A stretch of DNA of 57,613 nt, from assembly GCA_902764705.1 (NCBI GenBank), contig CACWWZ010000028.1, positions 1 to 57,613 of the forward strand, read 5' to 3'. Below are positions 20,888 to 30,325 of the stretch, piece by piece. Every line of letters begins with the position of its first letter. Positions within the stretch are counted from its first letter, which is position 1. This DNA is from an uncultured Prevotellaceae bacterium (GTDB taxonomy: Bacteria; Bacteroidota; Bacteroidia; Bacteroidales; Bacteroidaceae). A program made the position numbers and the translations under genes. A model generated the notes under the pieces. That model saw nothing but the letters and a program-made list of their open reading frames with translations. It made no database searches and was not told the DNA's origin.

Positions 20888-22984
20888 TCATTCGGTTTGA
20901 ATTTGTTTGATATACTGTATGCCCATCATGGTCAGATCGTCGCTCTGTTCTGCATCGCCCACGAACTGGTGGACGGCATCGGTCATCAGGGCGATGAGCT
21001 GGTGGGGCTCCTGCTGTTGCTGGGCGAGAGCCTTGACTGCCACATCGTTAATGCGATTCATCTGGAACTCTTCATTTTCGACATTCATCGCCTCGGTCAG
21101 TCCGTCGGTGAAGAGGAAAATGGTGGTGCCCGTATAAATCTCCGCCTCCTGTAGCGTGTATTCCCATTCGGGCATAAAGCCGACGGGAATATTGCTGTCA
21201 CAAGGCAATTCACCGACACCGGCACCAACAAGCAACGGGGCGTCATGGCCGGCATTACAGTAGAGCATCTGACCCGTGGGCAGGTCAAGCACACCGACGA
21301 AGAGGGTGACGAACATGTTATTTTTGTTCATGTCAGCAATGGTCTTGTTGATGGAGCCCACAATATGGTTTGGCATCGACTCGTGGGCCGACACGGTGCG
21401 GAAGGCTGAGCGGGTCACAGCCATGAAGAGCGAGGCAGGCACGCCCTTGCCCGACACGTCGCCGATGCAGAAGAAGAGTTTCTCGTCGCGGAAATAGAAG
21501 TCGAACAAGTCACCGCCCACTTCCTTGGCCGGAGTCAGCGAAGCATATAGCTGCACGTCGTCGCGGTCGGCCCTGGTGGGGAACTTCTCGGGCAGCATAC
21601 CCATCTGTATATCACTGGCAATACGGAGATCACTCTCTATCGCAGCCTTCTGGGCAGTGGTCTCTTCCAGCTGGTCGTAGGCTACCTTCAGCTTTTCGTG
21701 GGCCTTGCGCAGTCTAAGATTGGCACGGTGACGGAAGACGGTATAGACGGTGAAAGCAATAATCAATAATACCACTACCAGACCGGTATAGATTTGTCGC
21801 TGGCGTGCAGAACGTGCTTCAGACTCCACAATCTCCATATCTCTCTCGTGAATGGATTGCAGTTCGCTGGCGTCGAGGTGCCGGTTGTTGGTGATGGCGG
21901 AATCGAGCACCTCACAGATCTGCCGCGCTGTCATATTGACCAACTCTTCCTGGTCGAGCATCTGGTGGGCGCGATACTTCTTCAGCAAGTAGCGCTGTAT
22001 GTTGTCTAATGAATAGACTGTGAGGTCTTTTTGCAGGTATTCCAAGATGTTATAATAGTTGTCTGCCGCCTCTTCCCATCGCTGGGCCACGGTCAGGTAG
22101 TCATTGGCATCAGTCCATCCCTCCCGGGTATCAGCGAATCGTGTCTGCCGGTATTCCTCGTAGGCTTTTTCGGCCTCGTCGTGACGGCCCACGCCCTCTA
22201 ACGAGGTGGCACGGAATATTAAGAATCTGGCCCATTGTTTGTCGATATAGTCTTTGTTGTCTGAGTATAATTCCTTGTATTCCTTTACCAAGTCGCCCAT
22301 GCGTTCGGTCCACGTCAGTCCCTCCTCATATCCTTTGACATAGTTCCAAATGTAGGCGATGTTGATGATACCGGCCATGGCATCGCGATAGGCAGTTTTC
22401 GAAGCATTCTGCCGAATACGGTCGATGTGCTGGCGATAGGCTCGCTCCAGCATGTCGGTTGCCGTGGAGTCATCCTTGTCGAAGTAAGTCTTGCAGCAGC
22501 CGGCGAAAACCAGCAGGTTGGTATAGTCGCTGGTGGTGTCGCAATGGATTTTCTCCAGTCGGTTGATGACAGGCAGTGCCGTATACAAGGCAGCGGCATA
22601 TTCTGCGTAACGACAAAGCTGACTGGTCAGGTAGCTGGCCGACTTGGCATAATAGACCAGATCATTGGCGTCAGTAGAGTTCTCCGTGACCTTGATAGCC
22701 TCTTGCCAAAAGGATTTTGCCTGTTCGCGCTCGCCCATTTGGTAGTCCGCATAGCCTTGCCAGTAATTACTCTCGCCTTTGGAAATCTTTCCCGCCTTTT
22801 CCAAACTGTCTGCCAAGGAAAGCACCCTCTCATAGTCTTTCGCCAAGGAAGCCATGTTGATCATGTTTGTAGCTTCGGAACTGGAGGTTTTCCTGCCTCC
22901 ACTCTGACAGCTGGTGAACAGCAGTTCCATTGCGCCGCTGATTATCAGGATGGCGGCCATCACCCATAGTTTCCTTTTTCTCAT
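20888..22984 (-). CDS. Lipoprotein TPR / SpoIIE-type PP2C phosphatase
   Basis: A 698-aa envelope signalling protein. It starts MRKRKLWVMAAILIISGA with a lipobox ending LFTSC (Cys 26). Residues about 40-380 are helical TPR-like repeats. One membrane span follows (IYTGLVVVLLIIAFTVYTVF, about 400-420), then a coiled coil (LRKAHEKLKVAYDQLEE), and a cytoplasmic RsbU/SpoIIE serine phosphatase domain with SDIQMGMLPEKFP, AKEVGGDLFDFY, IGDVSGKGVPASLFM, CNAGHDAPLL, FLFTDGLTEAMN and DDLTMMGI. The metal-binding Asp residues are present. By family it dephosphorylates an anti-sigma-antagonist; the STAS domain encoded just upstream is the obvious candidate. It is the last gene of the operon. Confidence 0.88.
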   Translation of the reverse strand: MRKRKLWVMAAILIISGAMELLFTSCQSGGRKTSSSEATNMINMASLAKDYERVLSLADSLEKAGKISKGESNYWQGYADYQMGEREQAKSFWQEAIKVTENSTDANDLVYYAKSASYLTSQLCRYAEYAAALYTALPVINRLEKIHCDTTSDYTNLLVFAGCCKTYFDKDDSTATDMLERAYRQHIDRIRQNASKTAYRDAMAGIINIAYIWNYVKGYEEGLTWTERMGDLVKEYKELYSDNKDYIDKQWARFLIFRATSLEGVGRHDEAEKAYEEYRQTRFADTREGWTDANDYLTVAQRWEEAADNYYNILEYLQKDLTVYSLDNIQRYLLKKYRAHQMLDQEELVNMTARQICEVLDSAITNNRHLDASELQSIHERDMEIVESEARSARQRQIYTGLVVVLLIIAFTVYTVFRHRANLRLRKAHEKLKVAYDQLEETTAQKAAIESDLRIASDIQMGMLPEKFPTRADRDDVQLYASLTPAKEVGGDLFDFYFRDEKLFFCIGDVSGKGVPASLFMAVTRSAFRTVSAHESMPNHIVGSINKTIADMNKNNMFVTLFVGVLDLPTGQMLYCNAGHDAPLLVGAGVGELPCDSNIPVGFMPEWEYTLQEAEIYTGTTIFLFTDGLTEAMNVENEEFQMNRINDVAVKALAQQQQEPHQLIALMTDAVHQFVGDAEQSDDLTMMGIQYIKQIQTE
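22930..22973 (-). repeat. Signal-peptide DNA cassette, copy 1
   Basis: This 44-bp stretch encoding the hydrophobic part of the lipoprotein signal matches 25835-25878 in the gpmI gene at 39 of 44 positions by my count, although the proteins are otherwise unrelated. Confidence 0.6.
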
Positions 22985-23006
22985 ATTTTAATATCAATAG
23001 GTTTGT

Positions 23007-24227
23007 TCATAGTAGAATCTGGTCGAATCCGGTCATTTTAAAGATTTTCTCGACCTCGGGCTGGATATGAAACACCTTGAAGCTGCTCTGGTCTTTTACG
23101 GACTTCCGCATGATCAACAGTACGCGGAGACCGGCCGATGAGATATAGGGCATTTTCTCCACGTCCAGTTCAATGGAATCGGTCTGAGGCGACACCTCCT
23201 GGAAGGCTTTCAGCAACTGCGTTGCCGTGAGGGTATCTACCCGTCCCTGGACTTTCATGACGAGTTTTCCGTCCGTTACCGAACTGTCCACGGCAAAGGG
23301 AAGCTCTGGAGCCGACTTCCTCCCCGTCTTCGGAGAGGCGACACGCATGGTGAGTATGTTCATCTGCCGATAGGCATTCCGGAGCTCATCAGTCACGCCT
23401 GCAACATCCGGAAGATAGAGCGTGACGGGCTCAGCCGCTACCGTGAATCCCTGCTCTTCCAGAAATCTCCTGGCTCCCTCCTCGCCATTGAGGAAGAGAC
23501 TGTTCTGGTTCATCTTCACGTCGGCCATTTCGTTGGCTTTCCCTTGCATACGATTCAATAAGGCAAGTTCATCTCCTTTAAGCAAGGTGCTAAAGGTGAG
23601 CGTATAGATTCTCAAGATGGATGTGTCGGCTGTCATCCAACAGCCACCGTACTCCGAGAGAAGACGGTGAATGGCCTGGCAGAGGCTCACCAGCTCCGGC
23701 TCGTTGAAATACCCCAGCAGCCCTTCCGTCACGATGCACAACTCGCCTTTGACGCTCCCCAATGCGTCTTTCATGGACTGGTAATTGGTGGCATCCACGG
23801 CGTGGTAATTGGACAGGCGGCGCTGCTCGGGCGTCATCACCTTCTGGGCGGCAGGAGCCATGTCGTCAATCACCACCGGAAGGTCAAAGCCGAAATAGCG
23901 CTTCCCCGCCGATGACACGCGGAACCCGCGGGGCGAATAACCCGAAGGAAGGTCCACGATATTGTGGGCGCTGCTTCGAATCGCAGCGGTGTTGTATATT
24001 TCATAGCGGGCCAGCTGGGCAGTCTTGTAACAGTCCCCGATATGGGCGGGGAGAATCTTGGCTTTCTCCTGCAATTCTGTCTCCAGGCCGATAATAGGCA
24101 GCAAGGCAACAGCATCTGGATCCCCTGCCTTTTTCAGAAGACCTAAAGTCGATTTGGCGGTCAAATAAACGGGGTTTACTGTCTTTTGTAGTTCTTTGTT
24201 GTCCATGATTCTATCTGTACTTCGCAT
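23007..24227 (-). CDS. LCM-type methyltransferase fused to a STAS domain
   Basis: A 406-aa cytoplasmic protein. Residues about 8-295 resemble leucine-carboxyl-methyltransferase-like SAM enzymes: an N-terminal helical cap (TVNPVYLTAKSTLGLLKKAG), IVDLPSGYSPRGF in place of the usual glycine-rich SAM loop, YFGFDLP, YHAVDATNY and CIVTEGLLGYF. After a KTGRKSAPELP linker, residues about 310-406 form a STAS (anti-sigma-antagonist) domain: VMKVQGRVDTLTATQLL, IELDVEKMPYISSAGLRVLL (phosphorylatable Ser next to SAGLR) and VFHIQPEVEKIFKMTGFD. The gene lies 22 bp before the SpoIIE-type phosphatase. An alternative start is the Met at residue 8. The methylation target is unknown. Confidence 0.8.
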   Translation of the reverse strand: MRSTDRIMDNKELQKTVNPVYLTAKSTLGLLKKAGDPDAVALLPIIGLETELQEKAKILPAHIGDCYKTAQLARYEIYNTAAIRSSAHNIVDLPSGYSPRGFRVSSAGKRYFGFDLPVVIDDMAPAAQKVMTPEQRRLSNYHAVDATNYQSMKDALGSVKGELCIVTEGLLGYFNEPELVSLCQAIHRLLSEYGGCWMTADTSILRIYTLTFSTLLKGDELALLNRMQGKANEMADVKMNQNSLFLNGEEGARRFLEEQGFTVAAEPVTLYLPDVAGVTDELRNAYRQMNILTMRVASPKTGRKSAPELPFAVDSSVTDGKLVMKVQGRVDTLTATQLLKAFQEVSPQTDSIELDVEKMPYISSAGLRVLLIMRKSVKDQSSFKVFHIQPEVEKIFKMTGFDQILL

Positions 24228-24242
24228 TTATTATATAATAGG

Positions 24243-25901
24243 TTATTCGCTAATCAGGCACTGGCCGGTCATTTCCTTGGGCTGCTGCAGGCCCATGATG
24301 TGGAGGACGCTGGGGGCCACGTCGGCCAGGGCGCCGCTGTGCACCGTCGCGCTCTTGTTCGCGGTCACGTAGATGAAGGGGACGGGATTCGTGGAGTGCG
24401 CCGTGTTGGGTGTGCCGTCGGCATTGACGGCATGGTCGGCATTGCCGTGGTCGGCGGTGATGATAACGTCGTAGCCCATCGTTTTGGCCGTCTCCACCAC
24501 CTCGTTCAGGCACTGGTCGATGGTCTTCACGGCGGTCTGGATGGCGCTATAGACTCCCGTGTGACCCACCATGTCGGCGTTGGCGAAGTTAACCACGATC
24601 CAGTCGTAGCGGTCGGTCTTCAGCGCCTCGACGAGCTTGTCCTTCACCTCGAAGGCCGACATCTCGGGCTTCAGGTCGTAGGTGGCCACCTGGGGCGAGG
24701 CGACGAGGATGCGGTCTTCGCCGGGGAACGGCTCCTCGCGCCCGCCGTTGATGAACGAGGTGACGTGCGCGTATTTCTCGGTCTCGGCGATGTGCAACTG
24801 CTTCAGACCCTTGCTGGCGATGTATTCGCCGAGGGTATTCTCCAGGTTGTCCTTGGGGAAGAGGATGTGTACGCCCGTGAACGAGTCGTCGTAGGGCGTC
24901 ATGCAGTAGTATTGCAGGTTGGCGATGGTCGTCATGCCCTGCTCCGGCATGTCCTGCTGCGCGAGCACCGTGGTCAGTTCCTTGGCACGGTCGCTGCGGA
25001 AGTTGAAGAAGATGACGACGTCGCCCTCGCGGATGCGCCCGTCGATGTTGCCGTTGACCAGCGGCTCCATGAACTCGTCGGTGTTCTTGTGTTCCTCGCT
25101 GTGGCTGTCGTAGCACGACTGCACGCCCTCCACCATGTCGTCCACCTCGCGCCCCTTTCCGTTCACGATGAGGTCGTAGGCCAGTTTGATGCGGTCCCAG
25201 TGCTTGTCGCGGTCCATGGCGTAGTAGCGGCCGATGACCGACGCGATGCTGCCTGCGCCCGTCTCGTCCATGTGCCGCTGCACGTCAGCAATAAAACCCT
25301 TGCCCGAGTAGGGGTCCGTGTCGCGCCCGTCCATGAAGCAGTGTACGTAGCAGTTCGGGATGTTATACATCTGCGCGATGTCGATGAGCTTCAGCAGGTG
25401 GTCCAGCGACGAGTGGACGCCGCCCGTCGACGTCAGGCCCATCAGGTGCAGGTTCTTGCCGCTGGCCTTGGCATAGCTGTAGGCCGCCTTAATCTCCGGG
25501 TTCTCTAAGATGCTGTTGTCGGCACAGGCGCGGTTGATCTTCACCAGGTCCTGATAGACGATGCGTCCGGCGCCGATGTTCAGGTGGCCCGTCTCCGAGT
25601 TGCCCATCTGACCGTCAGGCAGCCCCACGTACTCGCCCGAGGCCTGCAGCTCCGTGTTGGGATAGTTCGCCTTCAGGTAGTCCATATAGGGTGTGGCCGT
25701 CTGTGCTATCGCGTCATCCTGCCCCTTGTCGCCGATGCCCCAGCCGTCCAAAATGATCAGCAGCGCCTTCCTGGCCTTGCCGTCATCCATCGTCCCGCCG
25801 TTGTCCTCGTTCGACGTACATGCCGTCAGCACCGTTGCGCCGCAGAGTGTCAGGATGGCGGCCTTCATCCATAGTTTCAGTTTCTTTACCATTGTTGTCA
25901 T
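24243..25901 (-). CDS. gpmI: Cofactor-independent phosphoglycerate mutase with lipoprotein signal
   Basis: A 552-aa alkaline-phosphatase-superfamily enzyme that interconverts 3- and 2-phosphoglycerate. All landmarks are present: LLIILDGWG (metal Asp), [17 protein letters not shown] (nucleophile Ser), [39 protein letters not shown] and [11 protein letters not shown]. The odd part is the N-terminus: [19 protein letters not shown] followed by a lipobox LTAC at Cys 28 and a SNEDNGG linker, so the full-length protein should be a lipoprotein, unlike the usual cytosolic form of about 510 aa. A Met at residue 38 (25790) could start a cytosolic form. Its start overlaps the upstream stop (TAATG at 25899-25903), and the gene is noticeably GC-rich. 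Confidence 0.88.
   Translation of the reverse strand: MTTMVKKLKLWMKAAILTLCGATVLTACTSNEDNGGTMDDGKARKALLIILDGWGIGDKGQDDAIAQTATPYMDYLKANYPNTELQASGEYVGLPDGQMGNSETGHLNIGAGRIVYQDLVKINRACADNSILENPEIKAAYSYAKASGKNLHLMGLTSTGGVHSSLDHLLKLIDIAQMYNIPNCYVHCFMDGRDTDPYSGKGFIADVQRHMDETGAGSIASVIGRYYAMDRDKHWDRIKLAYDLIVNGKGREVDDMVEGVQSCYDSHSEEHKNTDEFMEPLVNGNIDGRIREGDVVIFFNFRSDRAKELTTVLAQQDMPEQGMTTIANLQYYCMTPYDDSFTGVHILFPKDNLENTLGEYIASKGLKQLHIAETEKYAHVTSFINGGREEPFPGEDRILVASPQVATYDLKPEMSAFEVKDKLVEALKTDRYDWIVVNFANADMVGHTGVYSAIQTAVKTIDQCLNEVVETAKTMGYDVIITADHGNADHAVNADGTPNTAHSTNPVPFIYVTANKSATVHSGALADVAPSVLHIMGLQQPKEMTGQCLISE
25835..25878 (-). repeat. Signal-peptide DNA cassette, copy 2
   Basis: Counterpart of 22930-22973. 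The nucleotide match includes the 14-mer TCAGGATGGCGGCC on the plus strand and CCATAGTTTC at the N-terminal end. Confidence 0.6.
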
Positions 25902-28900
25902 TACTTTCGTTTCGTAGCAGGCTGGGGAGTCGAACCCGCACAGGCCTGTGGTTTTTTATCTTCCCCCAGGATGAGGCGTCCGAGGGTGTCGCGGTGGCCT
26001 GCAAGTTTGCCGTCGACATAAACGCGGAGGCCCTTTCCAGCGTGGTAACGCGAGCCGTCCTTGTCCCAGAGGATGGTGAGGTTGTGACCATGATAGAGAA
26101 CATTGTCGAGGCAGAAGTAATCCCACTTATTTTGAGGAAGCAGAGGATTGACCTCAAGGTGAGAGTCCTGACGGGGGCGCAGACCACAGAGACCAGTGAT
26201 AATCAGGTCGTTCCACGTCGAGTGGTTGTAATAGCGGCTGCGCTCCTGATCACCCTTTAGCCAATAGCCCGTGGTTTCGTCTAAGTATTCACCGATATAG
26301 GGCTTGCCTCGCATGTGCTGACTCTGCATGTATTTCTCGAGTTCGGAGAAATAGAGGGAATCGAGGGAGAGACCCCCAGCAGCAATTCGCAACGCCACAC
26401 TCTGACCATTGGTCAGAGAACCGCTGGGCATAGGCCGGGCGGTGTAGTCGTTGGCGAAATTGGCAAGGGCGGTGAGCGTCTGGCTAGTGGCAAAGGGCCA
26501 TACGGCACCGTCCCATTCGCACTTGCCCACACCATGTGTGCGGAATTGCGGATGGCGACGCTCGGCAGTGGTCAGTCCGTAAGGGGCAGAGAAGCCTTCG
26601 GGGTTGCCTGCCTGAAGCCAGGCAACGCTGTATTTTGACTCGTCCTTCGCCATGTGGGTGTACCAAGGCAGGAAACCGATGGCCTCGCGGACGTTGGCGC
26701 TGGAGTCAATACGGTGGGTCTCGAAGAACGCATGATTTTCGTTCCAGAGCTTGGCGTGGACCTTTTCCTTCAAGTCGTTGGCTTTGGAGAAATACGTTTG
26801 AGCCTTGGCGGCAAAACCGCCAAGCACGCAGATGTTGCCGATGGCCATCGCATTGCCGTACATGTAGGCATTGATCGAGGGGCGCAGGTACTTCTTCTTG
26901 CGCCCTCCACTGATGGTTTCCTCCATTGCGTCCTGCACATCGGCCTGCCAATAGAGGCCGCCCTCGCGGGTGTGCGTTGTCTCCCAATAGTTATACTCCC
27001 ATTCCAACGAAGGAAGCATGGAGACAACCCAATCCTTGCGACCATCCACCAAGTAGCGTTGCCAAAGGGAATGGGCTATCCATGAGGAGTAATTGGTGAG
27101 TTTCTTCATGGGTTGACCGTTATTACCATGATACCACGTGTTCATTATCTGGTCGAGGTAGGTGCTGTCGCGCAACCAACGGCTTTCGCGGATGTGATGC
27201 CCCACACCAGAAGCAATGAGGTTGTATTGATCTGCATAGGAGCGGGGAACCAGAAACTCCGTCATAGCATAACCCACAGGTGTCTGCTCGATGTGCTTGC
27301 GTAGCGTCCACCAGCGGAAGTACCACATTTCCTCGAAATCCTTGTTGGGACAGTCGAAGAGGGGCACGTTCTGCGTCATCCACTCCCACGCCTTTGCATT
27401 GGGAATGGCCTGCACGGTATTTTCGTCCTCCATCGTGTTGAAGTAGTCGACGTAGTGTTTGTAGTCGTCGTAGCGGAGGAAGGCGCCATCCCCGACGGCA
27501 GAACCGTCGGAAACATTGGGAACGGTGAAGAAGTTGGCGATGGAGAAGGTGGCGGTGGGGGTGCGCTCGCCAGCATTGTCGAGGGTGCCGTCCCAATCGG
27601 CAGGGGTATCGACGTCAGGGAAGCGACGTTCAGAACCCGTGCGGAACATCACGCGCTCGATGGCTTCCACTGGGGCAAAGAACATGCGCTGGCCTGCCTT
27701 CTTGCCATTGATATACACCTCTATCATCCGTTTCGAGACGCTTAAGACTGCCTTGATATGATACGTGGTGTTGGCCTCGTATTTGCCCAAGCCACCATAA
27801 CGGGCGCCGCCCTTGCAGCGCATGATGCCCTCGTCTGTCAGTTCGATGCGCGAGCAGGCCGTGCCGTGGGCATCGAGGAATTCTATCTGCAAAAGACCCG
27901 TGTTGTTCTGTTGGGCCTTGAGGTCGAAACTTACCTTCAATTCCTTGGTGGCAGGAATTTTTCTTTCCACGCGGGCATAGTCGAAGGGATCGCTGTCGGA
28001 AAGCGTCAGCCAGCCATCGTTTAGTGATACGGAGGCGTAGACGGGGGAATGGATGTTCCAAGTGGTGAGATGGGAGAGCGATGAGGCCCCGATGGCGGAA
28101 CCATCGGGAACAGAAAACTCCGTGCCGTCAGCGTGGCTATGCGCTTCCGTTTGTACGGGTACAGGGATATGTGCCACCCACATGTCTTCCTTGTTCATCG
28201 AATAGGCCACCCAGAGGTCTGAGTCCTTGGGCGTGCCGAAGCCTTCCTGAATGCCTCGCACATATTGGGGGCCGTAGCTCTTGTAGTTGCCTCCATAACG
28301 CATAGGGGGAACCTCACCTTGCACGAGGTTTAAAGTGGTGTATTCATAGCCGTCCTTGCTTAATGAAATAGCCAACGGCCAACGGTATTCCGATGGATTG
28401 TAGACAGTAGCGTAGGAACCGTCCGACAGGCGCTGTCCCCAGATTTTCGCATTGCTATTCACAAAACCCTGGGCACGTTCCACGGGTTGTGCCCACGTCA
28501 GTCCTCCGTCTGCACTGGTCGACGTCAGGGCGTGTTTCCACAATGCTGCAATCTGTCCGTCGGGCAGGGTATAGTCGCAGTAGGCCTTATACTCTTTGTG
28601 CAGCGGAATCAACGGGTCGTTACGATCAGCCTCTTCCACCCACTGCATGCGATAGCGGGGGTTGGCGAGAATCTCTTCGCAGGCAGCCTTGACGTCCTTG
28701 GGGGCCTTGGTGTAGAAGGGGAAAGCGCTAGATGTTCTAGTATCTCTATTATATCTAGTATAACTAGCATTTTGGTAGATGAAGTATATCGGCCCTAGCG
28801 TGCCGTCCTTCTTCACTTCGCGAATGACGCGCCCAAGGCCATTGCCGTCATTGGGATCGTCCTTCTTGTCGAAGGCAACACCATAATTACCCAATGCCCA

Positions 28901-30244
28901 TAATTGTCCGCTCTTCGAGACATACCATCCCACGCGTTGGTGCATAATGGCAATGAGGTCGTGGGCCTTATCTGGACGATTCGGCTTCTGGAACCCCTCG
29001 GGCACTTTTACTTCAGGGAAGAGAATCTGTGGATAGCTCCACGTATAACCATCCGGCGACGTTTGTAGCATGGTGTGCGAGGGTGGCACATGTTCGTCGC
29101 TGGGGTCGCAGAGGTAGTGTACATAGAATTGGTTGTTCCAATAGGCCATCATGGGTTGGTGGTTATACGTCCAGCCATTGCCGTTAGCTTCTGACGGATG
29201 TTCACGGTTGGCACGCAGAATCTGGATATTATGTACACCCACCACTGGGCTGAGGCCTCCGTCGTGCCGATTAGGGTTGCTCAGCGTCTTGCCCGTATAG
29301 TGAACCTTCTTGGCGTTCAACAATCCTTGCAGGATGGTTTCATCAGCTTCGAAGATAGTGCCGTGCTTGTGCAAGTCGGGGACGCTGACCTTGTTGCTGA
29401 CATCCTCAAAGTTTACGAAATCTTTGGTAAAGTGGGCTCCGAAGTCCTTCAGTTCGTAGCGGTCGTAGTAAATCAGCCAGCCGTTCTCTACAGTTTTTCC
29501 CACCTTACGCGTCACCTTCACCGTCGTCGGACCCTCCATCATCTTCCCTGTAAACGGCTCTGAAGCCTTCGACCAAGGACCGTATGGCGACTTGGCATAA
29601 GCCACCTTGATATCGCGTTCAGGACGGGTATTGTCCTTCAGCACCATCACGTAGTCGTTCTTGCCTCGCTTGACCAACGTGGCGTCAATGCACGAGAAAC
29701 CAGGTTCTATCATCAGTTTGGTGGGCGCAAAGGTTTTAAAGTCCTTGGTGGTGGTATAATAGAGCCGGTGATTGTTCTTGTGTTCCTCCTGTCCGTCAGG
29801 AAACTTGCCAGGAATACATGATGCCCAGATGATGACAGCTTGCTTCTTGACATCATCCCAGAAGAGTTCAGGTGCCCAGACGTTTACTGTCGACGTATCC
29901 GGCATCACTTCTATGAAACGCTGTTCGCTCCAGTGTACCAAGTCCTTCGAACAAGCATAGCCAAAGCCTCTGTCGCCTCGCCAGCTGGAGGTCCACACCA
30001 GATGAAATATGCCGTCGGGCGTGCGGATGATGCTGGGGTCGCGCATCACACGCTGATTGCCTACCTCAGGACGCAGCCAGATGCCGCCCACCTGTTGCCA
30101 GTTCCATCCGTCGTGACTGTAGATAAAGCGCAAACCGTCTGTGGCAGGCTCATGGAACGAGGTGGATATATACACTTTCTGTTGTGCCGAGAGCTTCAAA
30201 CAAGCTGTTAACAGAAGGAAAAAGATGCAAAAACGTTTCATCAT
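25901..30244 (-). CDS. Multimodular secreted glycoside hydrolase
   Basis: A 1447-aa exported enzyme, signal [21 protein letters not shown]. Residues about 20-310 form a GH43-like beta-propeller ([51 protein letters not shown]). About 310-740 is a sialidase/BNR-like propeller with an Asp box (SADGGLTW). About 750-900 is a ConA/LamG-like sandwich ([23 protein letters not shown]). About 940-1400 is an (alpha/alpha)6 toroid of the MGH1/six-hairpin kind ([62 protein letters not shown]). The substrate is unknown; plant pectin or arabinan-type glycans fit the adjacent GH127. A CTAGT-type repeat lies in frame at 28728-28770. It is the first gene of the minus-strand operon. Confidence 0.8.
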   Translation of the reverse strand: MMKRFCIFFLLLTACLKLSAQQKVYISTSFHEPATDGLRFIYSHDGWNWQQVGGIWLRPEVGNQRVMRDPSIIRTPDGIFHLVWTSSWRGDRGFGYACSKDLVHWSEQRFIEVMPDTSTVNVWAPELFWDDVKKQAVIIWASCIPGKFPDGQEEHKNNHRLYYTTTKDFKTFAPTKLMIEPGFSCIDATLVKRGKNDYVMVLKDNTRPERDIKVAYAKSPYGPWSKASEPFTGKMMEGPTTVKVTRKVGKTVENGWLIYYDRYELKDFGAHFTKDFVNFEDVSNKVSVPDLHKHGTIFEADETILQGLLNAKKVHYTGKTLSNPNRHDGGLSPVVGVHNIQILRANREHPSEANGNGWTYNHQPMMAYWNNQFYVHYLCDPSDEHVPPSHTMLQTSPDGYTWSYPQILFPEVKVPEGFQKPNRPDKAHDLIAIMHQRVGWYVSKSGQLWALGNYGVAFDKKDDPNDGNGLGRVIREVKKDGTLGPIYFIYQNASYTRYNRDTRTSSAFPFYTKAPKDVKAACEEILANPRYRMQWVEEADRNDPLIPLHKEYKAYCDYTLPDGQIAALWKHALTSTSADGGLTWAQPVERAQGFVNSNAKIWGQRLSDGSYATVYNPSEYRWPLAISLSKDGYEYTTLNLVQGEVPPMRYGGNYKSYGPQYVRGIQEGFGTPKDSDLWVAYSMNKEDMWVAHIPVPVQTEAHSHADGTEFSVPDGSAIGASSLSHLTTWNIHSPVYASVSLNDGWLTLSDSDPFDYARVERKIPATKELKVSFDLKAQQNNTGLLQIEFLDAHGTACSRIELTDEGIMRCKGGARYGGLGKYEANTTYHIKAVLSVSKRMIEVYINGKKAGQRMFFAPVEAIERVMFRTGSERRFPDVDTPADWDGTLDNAGERTPTATFSIANFFTVPNVSDGSAVGDGAFLRYDDYKHYVDYFNTMEDENTVQAIPNAKAWEWMTQNVPLFDCPNKDFEEMWYFRWWTLRKHIEQTPVGYAMTEFLVPRSYADQYNLIASGVGHHIRESRWLRDSTYLDQIMNTWYHGNNGQPMKKLTNYSSWIAHSLWQRYLVDGRKDWVVSMLPSLEWEYNYWETTHTREGGLYWQADVQDAMEETISGGRKKKYLRPSINAYMYGNAMAIGNICVLGGFAAKAQTYFSKANDLKEKVHAKLWNENHAFFETHRIDSSANVREAIGFLPWYTHMAKDESKYSVAWLQAGNPEGFSAPYGLTTAERRHPQFRTHGVGKCEWDGAVWPFATSQTLTALANFANDYTARPMPSGSLTNGQSVALRIAAGGLSLDSLYFSELEKYMQSQHMRGKPYIGEYLDETTGYWLKGDQERSRYYNHSTWNDLIITGLCGLRPRQDSHLEVNPLLPQNKWDYFCLDNVLYHGHNLTILWDKDGSRYHAGKGLRVYVDGKLAGHRDTLGRLILGEDKKPQACAGSTPQPATKRK
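28728..28770. repeat. In-frame CTAGT-type repeat inside the glycosidase gene
   Basis: CTAGATGTTCTAGTATCTCT and TATCTAGTATAACTAGC form an irregular CTAG-rich tandem; it encodes a local [13 protein letters not shown] segment. The same type of repeat is at 35514-35573. Confidence 0.5.
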
Positions 30245-30301
30245 GTTACCTTATTTTTTTATAAATAAGACGAAAAACTTGGCGGTTTGTAACTAAATGT
30301 G

Positions 30302-30309
30302 TACCTTTG
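30302..30309 (+). promoter_or_regulatory. Promoter of the GH127 gene
   Basis: TACCTTTG, 16 nt before ATG 30326. It lies in the 81-bp divergent region shared with the large glycosidase gene. Confidence 0.65.
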
Positions 30310-30325
30310 TCGGCAGAAAACAAAA

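Noticed and set aside
24300-25508. Long plus-strand ORF of 402 codons opposite gpmI
   Set aside because: It is a GC-rich antisense shadow; its valine/aspartate/leucine-rich sequence has no domain, while gpmI on the minus strand has every catalytic motif.
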